Origin: Vulcanimicrobiota bacterium
GTDB taxonomy: Bacteria; Vulcanimicrobiota; Vulcanimicrobiia; Vulcanimicrobiales; Vulcanimicrobiaceae
NCBI GenBank assembly: GCA_027459645.1
Contig: DAIDHQ010000014.1
Coordinates: 22,178 to 86,177, forward strand
DNA length: 64,000 nt
Direction: 5' to 3'
Below, piece after piece: positions 55,807-64,000 of the stretch. The notes under the pieces were generated by a model. It made no database searches. It worked only from the letters and a program-made list of their open reading frames with translations, and was not told the origin of the DNA. The position numbers and the translations under genes are program-made. How positions within the stretch are numbered: the stretch's first letter is position 1; the number at the start of each line of letters is the position of its first letter.

Positions 55807-56307
55807 TCACCGGCATGTGGGCAACAAGGATGAGAAGGAGTCTGTAGGCGCGCCCGATGGTTGGGGCGGAACGATCTTGCGATACGCTCGAGCGGTTTGA
55901 TTGAGTTCCTTCAGCGCCTCTCCAGCTACTTTATCGCTGGTGGCACCAAGGACTTGACGGTTACCCTTGATTTCCATAAGCACCGACCCACTCGTTCGAG
56001 GCATAATTTTCAGCGTGCCACAGCTCATACGCCCAGAGTAGATCTTGTAGACGTCATTACCCGCAAACAAGAGCGTATACGATCGAATTTCCGGCCTTTC
56101 TTTAGTTTCCTTTATAAAATGGATATTCAAACTAATCGGACTTTGCCGCGTATCCAGGACCTCAAGCAATGTATTTCCGCTTGCAACATAAATAGCGGGT
56201 GGTACGGGACTCCTCATACCGCTACAAGCGAGGAACAAGACGAATAGGGACGGGCGCAGTCCATTTAGAATGGTTGCCGCAGCTCCTCTTATCCCGACCT
56301 TCAACAC
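55807..56307 (-). CDS. Lipoprotein, candidate RHS immunity protein, 166 aa
   Basis: GTG 56307 is set by a strong GGAGGAGG at ideal spacing that overlaps the end of the RHS gene. A signal peptide ends with lipobox LFLAC (Cys28). The mature part is beta/alpha mixed with no enzyme motif. It starts one base after the RHS stop, in an AT-richer stretch that also covers the RHS C-terminus, the usual signs of a toxin-immunity pair. If so, the lipid anchor would place protection in the periplasm. The role is inferred from position. Confidence 0.65.
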   Translation of the reverse strand: MLKVGIRGAAATILNGLRPSLFVLFLACSGMRSPVPPAIYVASGNTLLEVLDTRQSPISLNIHFIKETKERPEIRSYTLLFAGNDVYKIYSGRMSCGTLKIMPRTSGSVLMEIKGNRQVLGATSDKVAGEALKELNQTARAYRKIVPPQPSGAPTDSFSSLLPTCR

Positions 56308-56308
56308 G

Positions 56309-59300
56309 TTAACCTCCTCCTGGGATACAGAAATCCGGGCAAAAGTCTTGCCATTTTGTTGTAAGTTTATATCGCGCAATCGGAACGTCGGCATACGGAA
56401 CCCAATCGTTCCTCCCTACGCGCCGGGTCGCAGCTGCCCACTTGCTGCTCCAGCTCAAGTTTCTAGACGGCAGATTTCTGTTTCCAACGTGCGCCGCGAT
56501 CGTCGCGACACCGTTCGATACGCCTGCCACCACCTCGCCTACGGGCGTGCTAACGACTAAAATTCCGTATGCCATTCTCACGCTAGCCGTGTAACCCCAG
56601 TCCACGATCTCTTTCGCAATCGTGCCCATTGCTCGCAGCAATGTTATCGTCGTCGGCATCGTCTGCTCGTTGTTAATCTCGTCCGATACAGCGTTTGTGA
56701 CTAAGTTCTGTAGTTTTGTCAACTGATCCACGAGCTTAGCGACAGTTCCCTCCCCGGAACTCACACCCCCGTTGGGAGGAGACGCTGCGCTCCCATCATC
56801 CGTCTGTTCATTGAGAATAGTCGACCCGCTGTCCGTTCCGTCCCACAGCCCGCCGTTCATTCCGCCGGTTCCACCGCGAGGCGAGTATCCGCTTGGGTCG
56901 CTATATGAAACGGCGTTGTTGCCGTTCCACATATACGACTTCTGCGATCCGGGATCGCTGACGTCGCCTGCATACGCATCCGGTGTGGTCCACGTGCCGG
57001 CAGTCGGATCGTAGGTGCGAACGCCTTGGATCGTGTTGAAACCATCCGTGAAGCCGTCGGGGCGATAATCTGCAAGCAATCCACCCTGACCGATGCCAAC
57101 GTTGGCACCAGCAGTGACGCTTACGCCGTACGTAGCGCCTCTCGGTCCGGACGACCACACGAAGCTCGTCGGCGGCGTAAATCCATTTGCAACGACGGTA
57201 CACGGATTTGCGTTCCCGAACATCGTAGAGTTCGATGCCTTGAGCGGATATGATGCACCGGTCGCGTTGTGGCACGCCATGATTCCGCCGCCCGGTCCGC
57301 GATCCCAGAACGTCAGTCCCGTATAGCCCGGATCGAGCGGCGTGATATCGCCCTCGGACCCCACTTTGATATCGTCGACGGCACCGCTCGCATTGCTCGT
57401 AAAGACAAGCTGATTGCCGTCCCAATGCAGTGTCTCGTATTGTGACGAGGGAACGGCAGGCGCGCTCACTTGCGTACGCGAGTTCGTGACGGATGCCGTT
57501 CCGATCCGAATCGGATGTCCACCTAGACCCCAGACGTAGCTTGCCGATGCCGCCATGTACGTGTAGTAGCCGAGTTGATCGGTCGTATATTGCCCAGTCA
57601 CCGCCGTATTCACGGTGTGATTCTCAGCGTCGTAGCTGCGCCCTAGGACCGAACTCCACGATGCGTTCGCACCGCTCTTGAGCGTGCCGCTGCCGGAGGA
57701 TCCCTCCGACGTCATGCGCCCGGCAAGGTCGTAAGCGAAGCTTTGCGTAGAGATTGAATCAGGATTGACGCCGCTAGGATCGGGCGTATCGGTCATGTTG
57801 GTAATCATTGCGCCCATGCGATCGTCCCAACTTGCCGAACCCGTTCCACCGTACGAATACGATAATCCGACGTGAACGCCATTAGCATAGAGCGACTTAT
57901 TGTACGTCCCCGACGTGGCCGGAGTGCTCCCGTCATTCACCAGTTCCCCCCGCGCCGTATACTGCAGTTGCGTCAAATACGCCAGAAGCGCACCCTGCGG
58001 ATCGTACACGAACGTCGAATAGCTACCGGTCGGCACCGTGATCCCGCTCGTTCGACCGTACTGATCGTAGGTCCACGACGACGGGTTATAGTTGGCGCCG
58101 GTCCCTGTTTCCGTTCGACCAGTAATGCGGCCCGCGCCGGTATACGCGTAATGCACCGACGTCGAACCGACCTTGGCATTCCCGGCATCGTTGATCGTCT
58201 TGGTCTGCACGCGCCCATCGGGGCGATACGAGTACTGGAACAAGCCAAGCTGTGTCAGCCCCGACGACGAGACGTCGAGTTGCTCGAGCTTTCCGTCGGG
58301 ATAGTATTCGTGCGTGAACGTGGCTGGAGAGGTGACGCCGCCACCGCTAGCTTCCACTTCCTGCGTTTCGCGCCCATCCGCATCGTAGGTATACGTCTGC
58401 GTGCCGAGCGCCGGCGAGGAGATGCTGGTAACGTGACCGTCCGGGTCATACATCGTTGTCTTGTTCGCGACCGACCCATCGTTGTAGGCGATCGCATTCA
58501 TCGCGTTACGCGCGTCGTAACTAAAGGTGGCGCACTGCTGCGACACGTTGCAGGATGTCGTAAGGTCGCCGGGATTGCCGTTTTGGTCGTAGCTCATCGT
58601 CTCGGTCGACAAGCTGTCGGCACCGCTATTGTTCGCATCAACGAGCGAATATTTATTGACCGGCCGATTGAGACCGTCGAACGCCGTCGCCTTTACATCC
58701 TGCCACGTCGTGTTCGCAATCTTGAGCGAGGAATTGGTGATCGTCTGCGGACCACCACCGCCAGGCAAGTACTCTTCGGTCTTATAGAGATTTCCGTGGG
58801 CGTAGAACGACACCGCTCCGTTATTGAACGAGAGCGCCTGATTCTGCGAGATATCGTAAATGTAGCGCGTCGACCACGCGTTGGTGTAGACGTCGTAGAG
58901 CGGATCTTGCTGCTGCTGGACTTCGACCAAGCGATCTTGCCCGTCATACCACTTGCGAGTCTGATCGGCAACGGGCGACGCCGACGACGACGCGGTTCGA
59001 TAGATCAGCGATTGGATCTGGTTCCCATCCGCGTCGTAGAGGAACGTCGATCCATCTCCGGCTGCATGCTGAGAACTGGTTTCCGTCTTCGTGACGTCGC
59101 CTTCCAGATCGTAGTAGGTGTACGACGTGACGTTGTCCGGATCGGTCCGTTGCGTGACGCGGTTGAGGCCATCGTAGGCCATCGTCCAGGTCCCGGATCC
59201 GTCGTTATAACTCGTGAGATTTCCATACGCGTCATACCCGAACGACTGCGACGGCGATCGCGTCGTACCGTCGGCTTGCGTATACGCAGCGCTGGTCACG

Positions 59301-61540
59301 TTCGTGGGCAACCCGAAATCGCCACCTTCCGCAGCTTGGTTATACGTAAACTGCGTTTCGTAGCTCAGGGGCGACCAGGTGTTGATCAAGTAGCCGTAGG
59401 GTTCGGCCGAGTCCGAATAGTTGTAATGGTATGTAACGGCCGCGTTGGCGCCGCCAGAAGGGCACGAGCCGAGATTATGCTGCGCAACCCAGGTCGGATT
59501 GCAATACGAGATCAGATTGTTGTACTGGTCGTACAGGTAAAGCGAGGTGGGCCGCAACGTGCCCAGGTTTGTCGGAACCGACGGCTGCTGCACTTCGGTG
59601 GTGTTTCCGTTTGCGTCGTAGGCGTAGTCCGTTCTCTGCTGCTTCGCATCGATGCTACAGGTGAGCTCGTTCTGACCATTCCAGCACGCCTGAGTTACCA
59701 AAGGCGCATTATTGCTAGCGTTCGACCACGCCTGCGACACGGTTACGCGCCCAAGCCCGTCGTATCCCCATGCGGCCTTGTGACCATCCGTGTCCGTGAG
59801 CGTCATGGTGCCGGCGTTGCCAAACGTGAAATTGGTATTGGAGAAGGCGATGTTCCGCATGACGCCCGCATTGTTCGTATTATCCACGTACCCGGGTTGC
59901 AGAAGCGCACCGTTCGATACGTCGTTGGTCGGATGAAAATTCTCGGAACCAATATATTCGAGTTGATTGACCGCCGCGCGGGATCCCGGCACGTAGTTAA
60001 ACGCGACGTATGATCCTGCACTTCCGCCCGCGTCCGGGCCGCCCCACGACATCGTCCATCGCGGGCTATCCACCCAATACAGTAGGTGCCCGTTGGCTAA
60101 ATAATACCGATGATGCTCGTGCGTCGTATCCCCGCAGACCGACACGGCCGACGGCGAATTATCCGTCGAGCCCGTTCCCGGCTTACAGACATCGGTAATA
60201 TTCCCGGTCGAATCGTACGCGTAGCGAACCTGCTGGCCGTCGGGGCGCGTGATCGTCTGGAGTTCCGTGTAGCTTCCGAACTTTGCAAACGAAAGAACGA
60301 GTTGCTGGCCGTCGGAGTGCCTTGCGACGATCTGCGTGATGTTTTCCGCATTACTTGCATCGCCGTTGAGCCACGAGTAGTTAAACGTGATCGTATTGTT
60401 TCGGTTGCGTCCTTGGATCTGATACAAGCGCCCCATGTAGCCAGCGCTTCCCGATGCGCTTCCGCAACCGGACGACCACGTAAGGCTCGTGGGCGACCAG
60501 AAGTAATACACGACGCCGCTCTTCTTCGTCCACCAGTATCCGCAGCCACCATCATATTGAAGCGTGGTTCCCTGCATGCCCGGCGGGGGCGACCAGACGC
60601 CGTTCACCGCGGAGTAATCATAACGTGCGCCGTCGATATCGTAGACGCTCATCGTATTCGTCGCCGCGTTATACCCCAGATGAGCATCGAACGTATTCGT
60701 CCAGCCATTCCCATAGAGGCTCGGCGTCGATCCATCGGAGCCGACGGCATCGTGACCGCTCGCAGAATTGTACGTGCGTTGGAACGCAAGATTGATCCCG
60801 CGCTCGGGAATATTTACGTCCGCTTCCTGCAGCAGCAGATTGCCTGTGGCAACGTTGACCATCCAACGTCCGACGCCGGGAACGGTGCCCGTTTCGTAGG
60901 TCCACCAGCGATTGATTCCGGTGATCGCTGCGGGCAACGGAGTAGCCGCGGGGACGGGCGTCGCGGTTGGCGCAGGCGTAGGCGTTGGTACGTAGGGTGT
61001 CGGCGTCGGAACCGGTGTCGGGGTCGGTACGTACGGCGTCGGCGTGGGAACCGGGGTCGGCGTCGGACGATACGGCGTAGGCGTCGGAACCGGCGTGGGC
61101 GTCGGTGTATGCACCGGAGGCGGCGTCCCGCAGATGAGCGACGGCGTCATGCGCCCCTGCAACAACGGGCACCCACCGCCAAATTGCGGCTTAGCCCCGT
61201 GAGATAAAAGCGGATCTTTTGCGAGCGCAAACGGGTGAGACCCCGGGCGCATCATCCGCGGCGCCATGCCAGGTGCGCCGCTACGCAGCAGCGGAGCTAT
61301 GTGATCGTCGCGAAGCGTCGCTTGACTCGCCACCAACGCATCACGGCGCGCAGTAAAGTGCGGCGCCGGCGCGTGCATGGCATCATACACTTGCGCTTGC
61401 CCGATGAGCGCCATCACGATCCATGATTGGCGGATCGCCATCAACATCGGCGTGAACGCATCGGGACGCATCGACGCGGCCGAAGCCGTCGACTGCAACG
61501 TAAATACCAAAACGAAAGCGAGTGCAAAACCGCGACGCAT
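56309..61540 (-). CDS. RHS/YD-repeat giant protein with variable C-terminal tip, 1743 aa
   Basis: The signal peptide (RRGFALAFVLVFTLQSTASA) marks export. After a Pro/Thr-rich linker (about residues 140-200) comes a DUF6531-type start (INLAFQRTYNSASGHDA) and a long array of YD repeats such as YDANGNTTEV and YDPDGHVTSI, which form a shell around cargo. The RHS core ends with GVRTYDPTAGTWTTPD and NGNNAVSYSDPSGYSPRG. The last ~190 residues are a distinct tip (candidate toxin) with hydrophobic segments (MAYGILVVSTPVGEVVAG) and a Cys-rich end (FCPDFCIPGGG). I chose ATG 61540, preceded by GGGAG. The lipoprotein next door may be its immunity factor. No PAAR or VgrG domain is seen, so it is not a typical type VI cargo. 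Confidence 0.9.
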   Translation of the reverse strand: MRRGFALAFVLVFTLQSTASAASMRPDAFTPMLMAIRQSWIVMALIGQAQVYDAMHAPAPHFTARRDALVASQATLRDDHIAPLLRSGAPGMAPRMMRPGSHPFALAKDPLLSHGAKPQFGGGCPLLQGRMTPSLICGTPPPVHTPTPTPVPTPTPYRPTPTPVPTPTPYVPTPTPVPTPTPYVPTPTPAPTATPVPAATPLPAAITGINRWWTYETGTVPGVGRWMVNVATGNLLLQEADVNIPERGINLAFQRTYNSASGHDAVGSDGSTPSLYGNGWTNTFDAHLGYNAATNTMSVYDIDGARYDYSAVNGVWSPPPGMQGTTLQYDGGCGYWWTKKSGVVYYFWSPTSLTWSSGCGSASGSAGYMGRLYQIQGRNRNNTITFNYSWLNGDASNAENITQIVARHSDGQQLVLSFAKFGSYTELQTITRPDGQQVRYAYDSTGNITDVCKPGTGSTDNSPSAVSVCGDTTHEHHRYYLANGHLLYWVDSPRWTMSWGGPDAGGSAGSYVAFNYVPGSRAAVNQLEYIGSENFHPTNDVSNGALLQPGYVDNTNNAGVMRNIAFSNTNFTFGNAGTMTLTDTDGHKAAWGYDGLGRVTVSQAWSNASNNAPLVTQACWNGQNELTCSIDAKQQRTDYAYDANGNTTEVQQPSVPTNLGTLRPTSLYLYDQYNNLISYCNPTWVAQHNLGSCPSGGANAAVTYHYNYSDSAEPYGYLINTWSPLSYETQFTYNQAAEGGDFGLPTNVTSAAYTQADGTTRSPSQSFGYDAYGNLTSYNDGSGTWTMAYDGLNRVTQRTDPDNVTSYTYYDLEGDVTKTETSSQHAAGDGSTFLYDADGNQIQSLIYRTASSSASPVADQTRKWYDGQDRLVEVQQQQDPLYDVYTNAWSTRYIYDISQNQALSFNNGAVSFYAHGNLYKTEEYLPGGGGPQTITNSSLKIANTTWQDVKATAFDGLNRPVNKYSLVDANNSGADSLSTETMSYDQNGNPGDLTTSCNVSQQCATFSYDARNAMNAIAYNDGSVANKTTMYDPDGHVTSISSPALGTQTYTYDADGRETQEVEASGGGVTSPATFTHEYYPDGKLEQLDVSSSGLTQLGLFQYSYRPDGRVQTKTINDAGNAKVGSTSVHYAYTGAGRITGRTETGTGANYNPSSWTYDQYGRTSGITVPTGSYSTFVYDPQGALLAYLTQLQYTARGELVNDGSTPATSGTYNKSLYANGVHVGLSYSYGGTGSASWDDRMGAMITNMTDTPDPSGVNPDSISTQSFAYDLAGRMTSEGSSGSGTLKSGANASWSSVLGRSYDAENHTVNTAVTGQYTTDQLGYYTYMAASASYVWGLGGHPIRIGTASVTNSRTQVSAPAVPSSQYETLHWDGNQLVFTSNASGAVDDIKVGSEGDITPLDPGYTGLTFWDRGPGGGIMACHNATGASYPLKASNSTMFGNANPCTVVANGFTPPTSFVWSSGPRGATYGVSVTAGANVGIGQGGLLADYRPDGFTDGFNTIQGVRTYDPTAGTWTTPDAYAGDVSDPGSQKSYMWNGNNAVSYSDPSGYSPRGGTGGMNGGLWDGTDSGSTILNEQTDDGSAASPPNGGVSSGEGTVAKLVDQLTKLQNLVTNAVSDEINNEQTMPTTITLLRAMGTIAKEIVDWGYTASVRMAYGILVVSTPVGEVVAGVSNGVATIAAHVGNRNLPSRNLSWSSKWAAATRRVGRNDWVPYADVPIARYKLTTKWQDFCPDFCIPGGG
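60987..61103 (-). repeat. Three 39-bp tandem repeats encoding the Pro-Thr linker
   Basis: Units 60987-61025, 61026-61064 and 61065-61103 are near-identical and in frame. Each encodes 13 residues of the PTPTP type in the RHS linker. Copy number may vary among strains. Confidence 0.85.
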
Positions 61541-61736
61541 GAAATCTCCCACACCGAAAGCAACGGCAAATCAAATTGTCGGCGCGCTCGATTGAACGCA
61601 CGCTTGCTGCGCTCCTTGTGGATTTTTAAATTAGGACCGACGGACTACAGAACGCTCCGCAAGTAGTTTTGACAATACCACGCGCGTTTTTCGCAACCGC
61701 ATGCATAGCAGGTATTCACAACCCTCGCCGTGGTAC

Positions 61737-64000
61737 ATGCGGGCCGTACCTGTGGGTGTTCTATCATCGCGCGTCTCTCTGGGTCGCGTTTTCATCGTTG
61801 CGTTTATCGCGCTCTCGCTCGTTCTCGGCCTCGTTCCGACGAATGCCGTAGGCGCACGCCCCGCACCCGCGCCCTCGCCGGTCGCAAATGTGATCCAGCT
61901 CACCATTATCCCAGCCTCGCGCGCGGCCGCGGTCGTGCGCCAACTCTTTCCGCAGGTTCACGTCCGCGTCGATCATCACGCCAATGCCTTGGTTGTCGTC
62001 GGCCCGGCAAATGCGGTTCAGCAAGCGCAGACCGTTGTCTCCGGCATCGACGTGAAGAGCCCGAACCAAGAATCGGTCGAGGTCATTCAACTCCACGCGA
62101 TCAAGCCGCAAACGCTCGTCGCGCGCGTCGCTCCGCTCTTTCCCGGCGCGCAACTGACCGTCGCATCGAAATCGAGCGTGCTCTTACGCGCGACGCCGCT
62201 CGACAACGCGCAAGTCAAAGCCCTCATCACGAGCCTCGATGTTCCGTCCGCAAGCGCACCGCCCGCAACGCCGCCCCCGATCGAAGCGGTTGAAGTCAAA
62301 CAGGCGCAGCCACGCGTGCTTGCGCGCGCCGTCGTGCATCAGATTCCGCACGTGCAGATCAGTGTCTCGGGATCGTCGCTGTTAGTAAAAGGCGACGCGC
62401 AAGACGTCGCTGCAGCCAAAACGCTCATCGCGCAGATGGACGTTCCCCCGTTCGGCGCGCGCTACACCGAAATCTATCGCTTGAAAAACGTCGACGCCAC
62501 CTCCGTCGGCGATCTCGTGCAGCGCACCTTTCCCAACGCCAAGGTCACGATCGACAAGGACCTCAACGCGATCTCGGTCTTTGGAACCGCTTCCGAACAC
62601 GAACGCATCGCAAGCGCGATCGCGCAACTCGACGGCAGCAGCACCGCCGGTGCACCGGGCGCAAGCGCCGCCGGCGCCGCCTATGGTTCCAGCAACGTCG
62701 AAGTCATTCACCTGAAATCGGCAATCCCCGGGCAAAACAATTCGCCATCCACAAGCGCGCAAGATATCGCGACCGCCGTCACGCAAGCGCTCGGGCAGAT
62801 GGCTCCCGGGCTGCATGTCACCGTGCCCAACAACTCCGACGAAATCATCCTCGCCGGCGATCCCACGAGCATTCGCCTGGCGAAAGATCTCATCAAACAA
62901 CTCGACGTTTCGCCGCCGCTCGTCGAACTCGATACGGAGGTCCTCGAGATCGACGAAAATGCCGTGCGTAACATCGGCCTGCAGTTTCCCGGAGCCGTGC
63001 TAAGCACGACGTTTTCGGAAATCCAGCCGACCCCCGATCCCAACGGCAATCCCGGCCGCATCATCAAGCTGCAGCCGATCACCCGTACGCAGTTGGCGCT
63101 TACGGCGCAGTTGAATCTGCTCATTCAAAACGGCGATGGCCGCGTGCTCGCCGATCCGCGCATCGCCACCCTCTCAGGCCATACCGCGAGCATCCGCGCC
63201 GGCGACACGCTCGCAATCCTCACCACGACGGGGGGGGGCGTCGGAACGCCGGTTACGCAGCAACTGCAAACGTTCAACACCGGCGTCACGCTCGACATCA
63301 CGCCCGAAGTCAGTCCGAAGTCCAACGAAATCACCGTCGCGCTGCATCCGGTAGTCAACAGCCTCTCGGGCATCCTCAACGGCGTTCCGCAGATCGCCAC
63401 GCGTGATACGCAGACCGTCGTGCATCTGCGCAACAATCAAACGCTCGTCATCGGCGGCCTCATTCAAGAAGCCGACACGAAAAGCATCAGCTCGATTCCG
63501 ATCTTCGGACAATTGCCCCTCATCGGCGGCCTCTTCCGCAACAAAAGTACCAACGTCGAGCGCAACGAACTCGTCATCGTCGTGACGCCGCACATCTTAC
63601 GTCAAGGCGAATCGCCGCCGCCGCCAAACGCGACGATGGGCATCCCGACCGCGGCGCCGCTGCCGACCCTGCCGCCGGGTACCGTGTTGCCCAACGCCAC
63701 GCCTGCCGCAGGCAGCTACACACCGACGCCGCAGTCGACGCCGATTCTCTACACGCCGACGCCACCGCCGACGCCGGTTCCGATGCCCACGCCCTCGGGC
63801 TTCGCCGCAACCAACGTCTTCGAATTTGGCACGGCGCCGCAAAACAATTTCGCCAATCCGCAAGATCCGCCGCAGATCTATTACGCTCGCCTCGAACCAA
63901 CGGTCATTACACCCACGACAATCGTTTCAATGCACGTGGTTACCTCGACGAACGTGAACTCGGTTACGATCGGCACGCCCGGTCATGCCGTGCAGCTCTC
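61737..64000 (+). CDS. Secretin (GspD/PilQ family), open at the right edge, 754+ aa
   Basis: Forms the outer-membrane ring of a type II secretion, type IV pilus or competence machine. An N-terminal signal peptide (FIVAFIALSLVLGLVPTNAVG) follows ATG 61737. Five N1/STN-like repeats then run to about residue 430 (openings VIQL, VEVIQL, VEVK, YTEIYRLK, VEVIHLK). The secretin core is about 470-620: VLADPRIATLSG, VIGGLIQEADT, IPIFGQLPLIGGLF and LVIVVTPHIL. A Pro/Thr linker (about 623-686) of the same style as the RHS linker leads into a further beta domain cut by the edge. A G9 run at 63230-63238 lies inside the secretin core. The gene is divergent from RHS, 196 bases apart. Confidence 0.93.
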   Translation, partial: MRAVPVGVLSSRVSLGRVFIVAFIALSLVLGLVPTNAVGARPAPAPSPVANVIQLTIIPASRAAAVVRQLFPQVHVRVDHHANALVVVGPANAVQQAQTVVSGIDVKSPNQESVEVIQLHAIKPQTLVARVAPLFPGAQLTVASKSSVLLRATPLDNAQVKALITSLDVPSASAPPATPPPIEAVEVKQAQPRVLARAVVHQIPHVQISVSGSSLLVKGDAQDVAAAKTLIAQMDVPPFGARYTEIYRLKNVDATSVGDLVQRTFPNAKVTIDKDLNAISVFGTASEHERIASAIAQLDGSSTAGAPGASAAGAAYGSSNVEVIHLKSAIPGQNNSPSTSAQDIATAVTQALGQMAPGLHVTVPNNSDEIILAGDPTSIRLAKDLIKQLDVSPPLVELDTEVLEIDENAVRNIGLQFPGAVLSTTFSEIQPTPDPNGNPGRIIKLQPITRTQLALTAQLNLLIQNGDGRVLADPRIATLSGHTASIRAGDTLAILTTTGGGVGTPVTQQLQTFNTGVTLDITPEVSPKSNEITVALHPVVNSLSGILNGVPQIATRDTQTVVHLRNNQTLVIGGLIQEADTKSISSIPIFGQLPLIGGLFRNKSTNVERNELVIVVTPHILRQGESPPPPNATMGIPTAAPLPTLPPGTVLPNATPAAGSYTPTPQSTPILYTPTPPPTPVPMPTPSGFAATNVFEFGTAPQNNFANPQDPPQIYYARLEPTVITPTTIVSMHVVTSTNVNSVTIGTPGHAVQL

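Noticed and set aside
55576..55833. 85-codon + strand frame downstream of trmL.
   Set aside because: Low-complexity Ser/Arg/Thr composition; only the Shine-Dalgarno before the internal ATG at 55665 argues for it, so it is mentioned but not called as a gene.
57872..60013. A 713-codon + strand frame over the RHS gene.
   Set aside because: Antisense to the RHS YD repeats, repetitive Arg/Val/Ile-rich composition produced by the repeats.

Overview
This window comes from a GC-rich bacterium with an outer membrane. The signs of an outer membrane are a secretin at the right edge, an LptA/OstA-like protein, and lipoproteins. The core gene order is nevertheless Firmicutes-like: rpiB-glyA-upp-wecA/wecB-atp operon-murA-mreB, plus an rsbV-rsbW-sigB cassette. 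This mixture, with the codon style and a giant YD-repeat protein, fits a diderm Terrabacteria-type lineage. My best guess is Eremiobacterota (WPS-2/Vulcanimicrobiota), inferred from gene content and not proven.

Left end, 1-5210: an accessory block. It holds a DNA cytosine methyltransferase cut by the window edge, an unknown gene with a TATAAT box right against its start, and a train of five overlapping + strand genes. The train ends in a DDE transposase with a SWIM-like zinc finger, then a strong terminator and a cluster of 15-bp repeats. It abuts the 3' end of tRNA-Leu(CAG), a classic integration position.

5290-24190: mostly ordinary genes. They include an HtrA-type protease that appears to have lost its catalytic-Asp segment, an MFS transporter, an AIM24 protein, and a two-strand-break repair set (Ku plus LigD split into two genes). 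Small membrane proteins, a DUF255/thioredoxin-fold protein, an alaS-secreted protein-glycosyltransferase operon and a PAS/GGDEF protein follow. An AT-richer islet (22145-23740) carries a CPBP protease and a Pro-rich protein.

24246-32817 (- strand): murA-mreB-tsaC-lptA-like-rarA, then cysteine desulfurase-DUF948-YtxH-rsbV-rsbW-sigB. This covers cell-wall synthesis, shape, tRNA modification and partner-switching stress control.

33886-47264 (- strand): rpiB-glyA-upp-dCMP deaminase-wecA-wecB-atpZ-I-B-E-F'-F-H-A-G-D-C. Two opposite-strand genes interrupt this conserved block: a DpnI-like restriction enzyme between glyA and upp, and a WYL regulator between atpC and murA.

47311-55516: a TIM-barrel protein, a candidate structured RNA, a small barrel protein, an M91-type zinc peptidase and a photolyase. 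Then comes a tightly overlapped five-gene operon (dgcA, dgcN, peptide-binding lipoprotein, C39-like peptidase, trmL) that looks built for murein-peptide or D-glutamate use.

55807-64000: a 1743-residue RHS/YD-repeat protein with a C-terminal tip and an adjacent lipoprotein that is a candidate immunity protein. A secretin running off the right edge is divergent from it.

The most interesting points are the domain-swapped DpnI-like enzyme with Gln in place of the catalytic Glu, the leaderless-promoter architecture shared by several genes, the RHS/lipoprotein pair, the HtrA deletion, and two unidentified structured RNA candidates (48005-48175 and 55520-55650).
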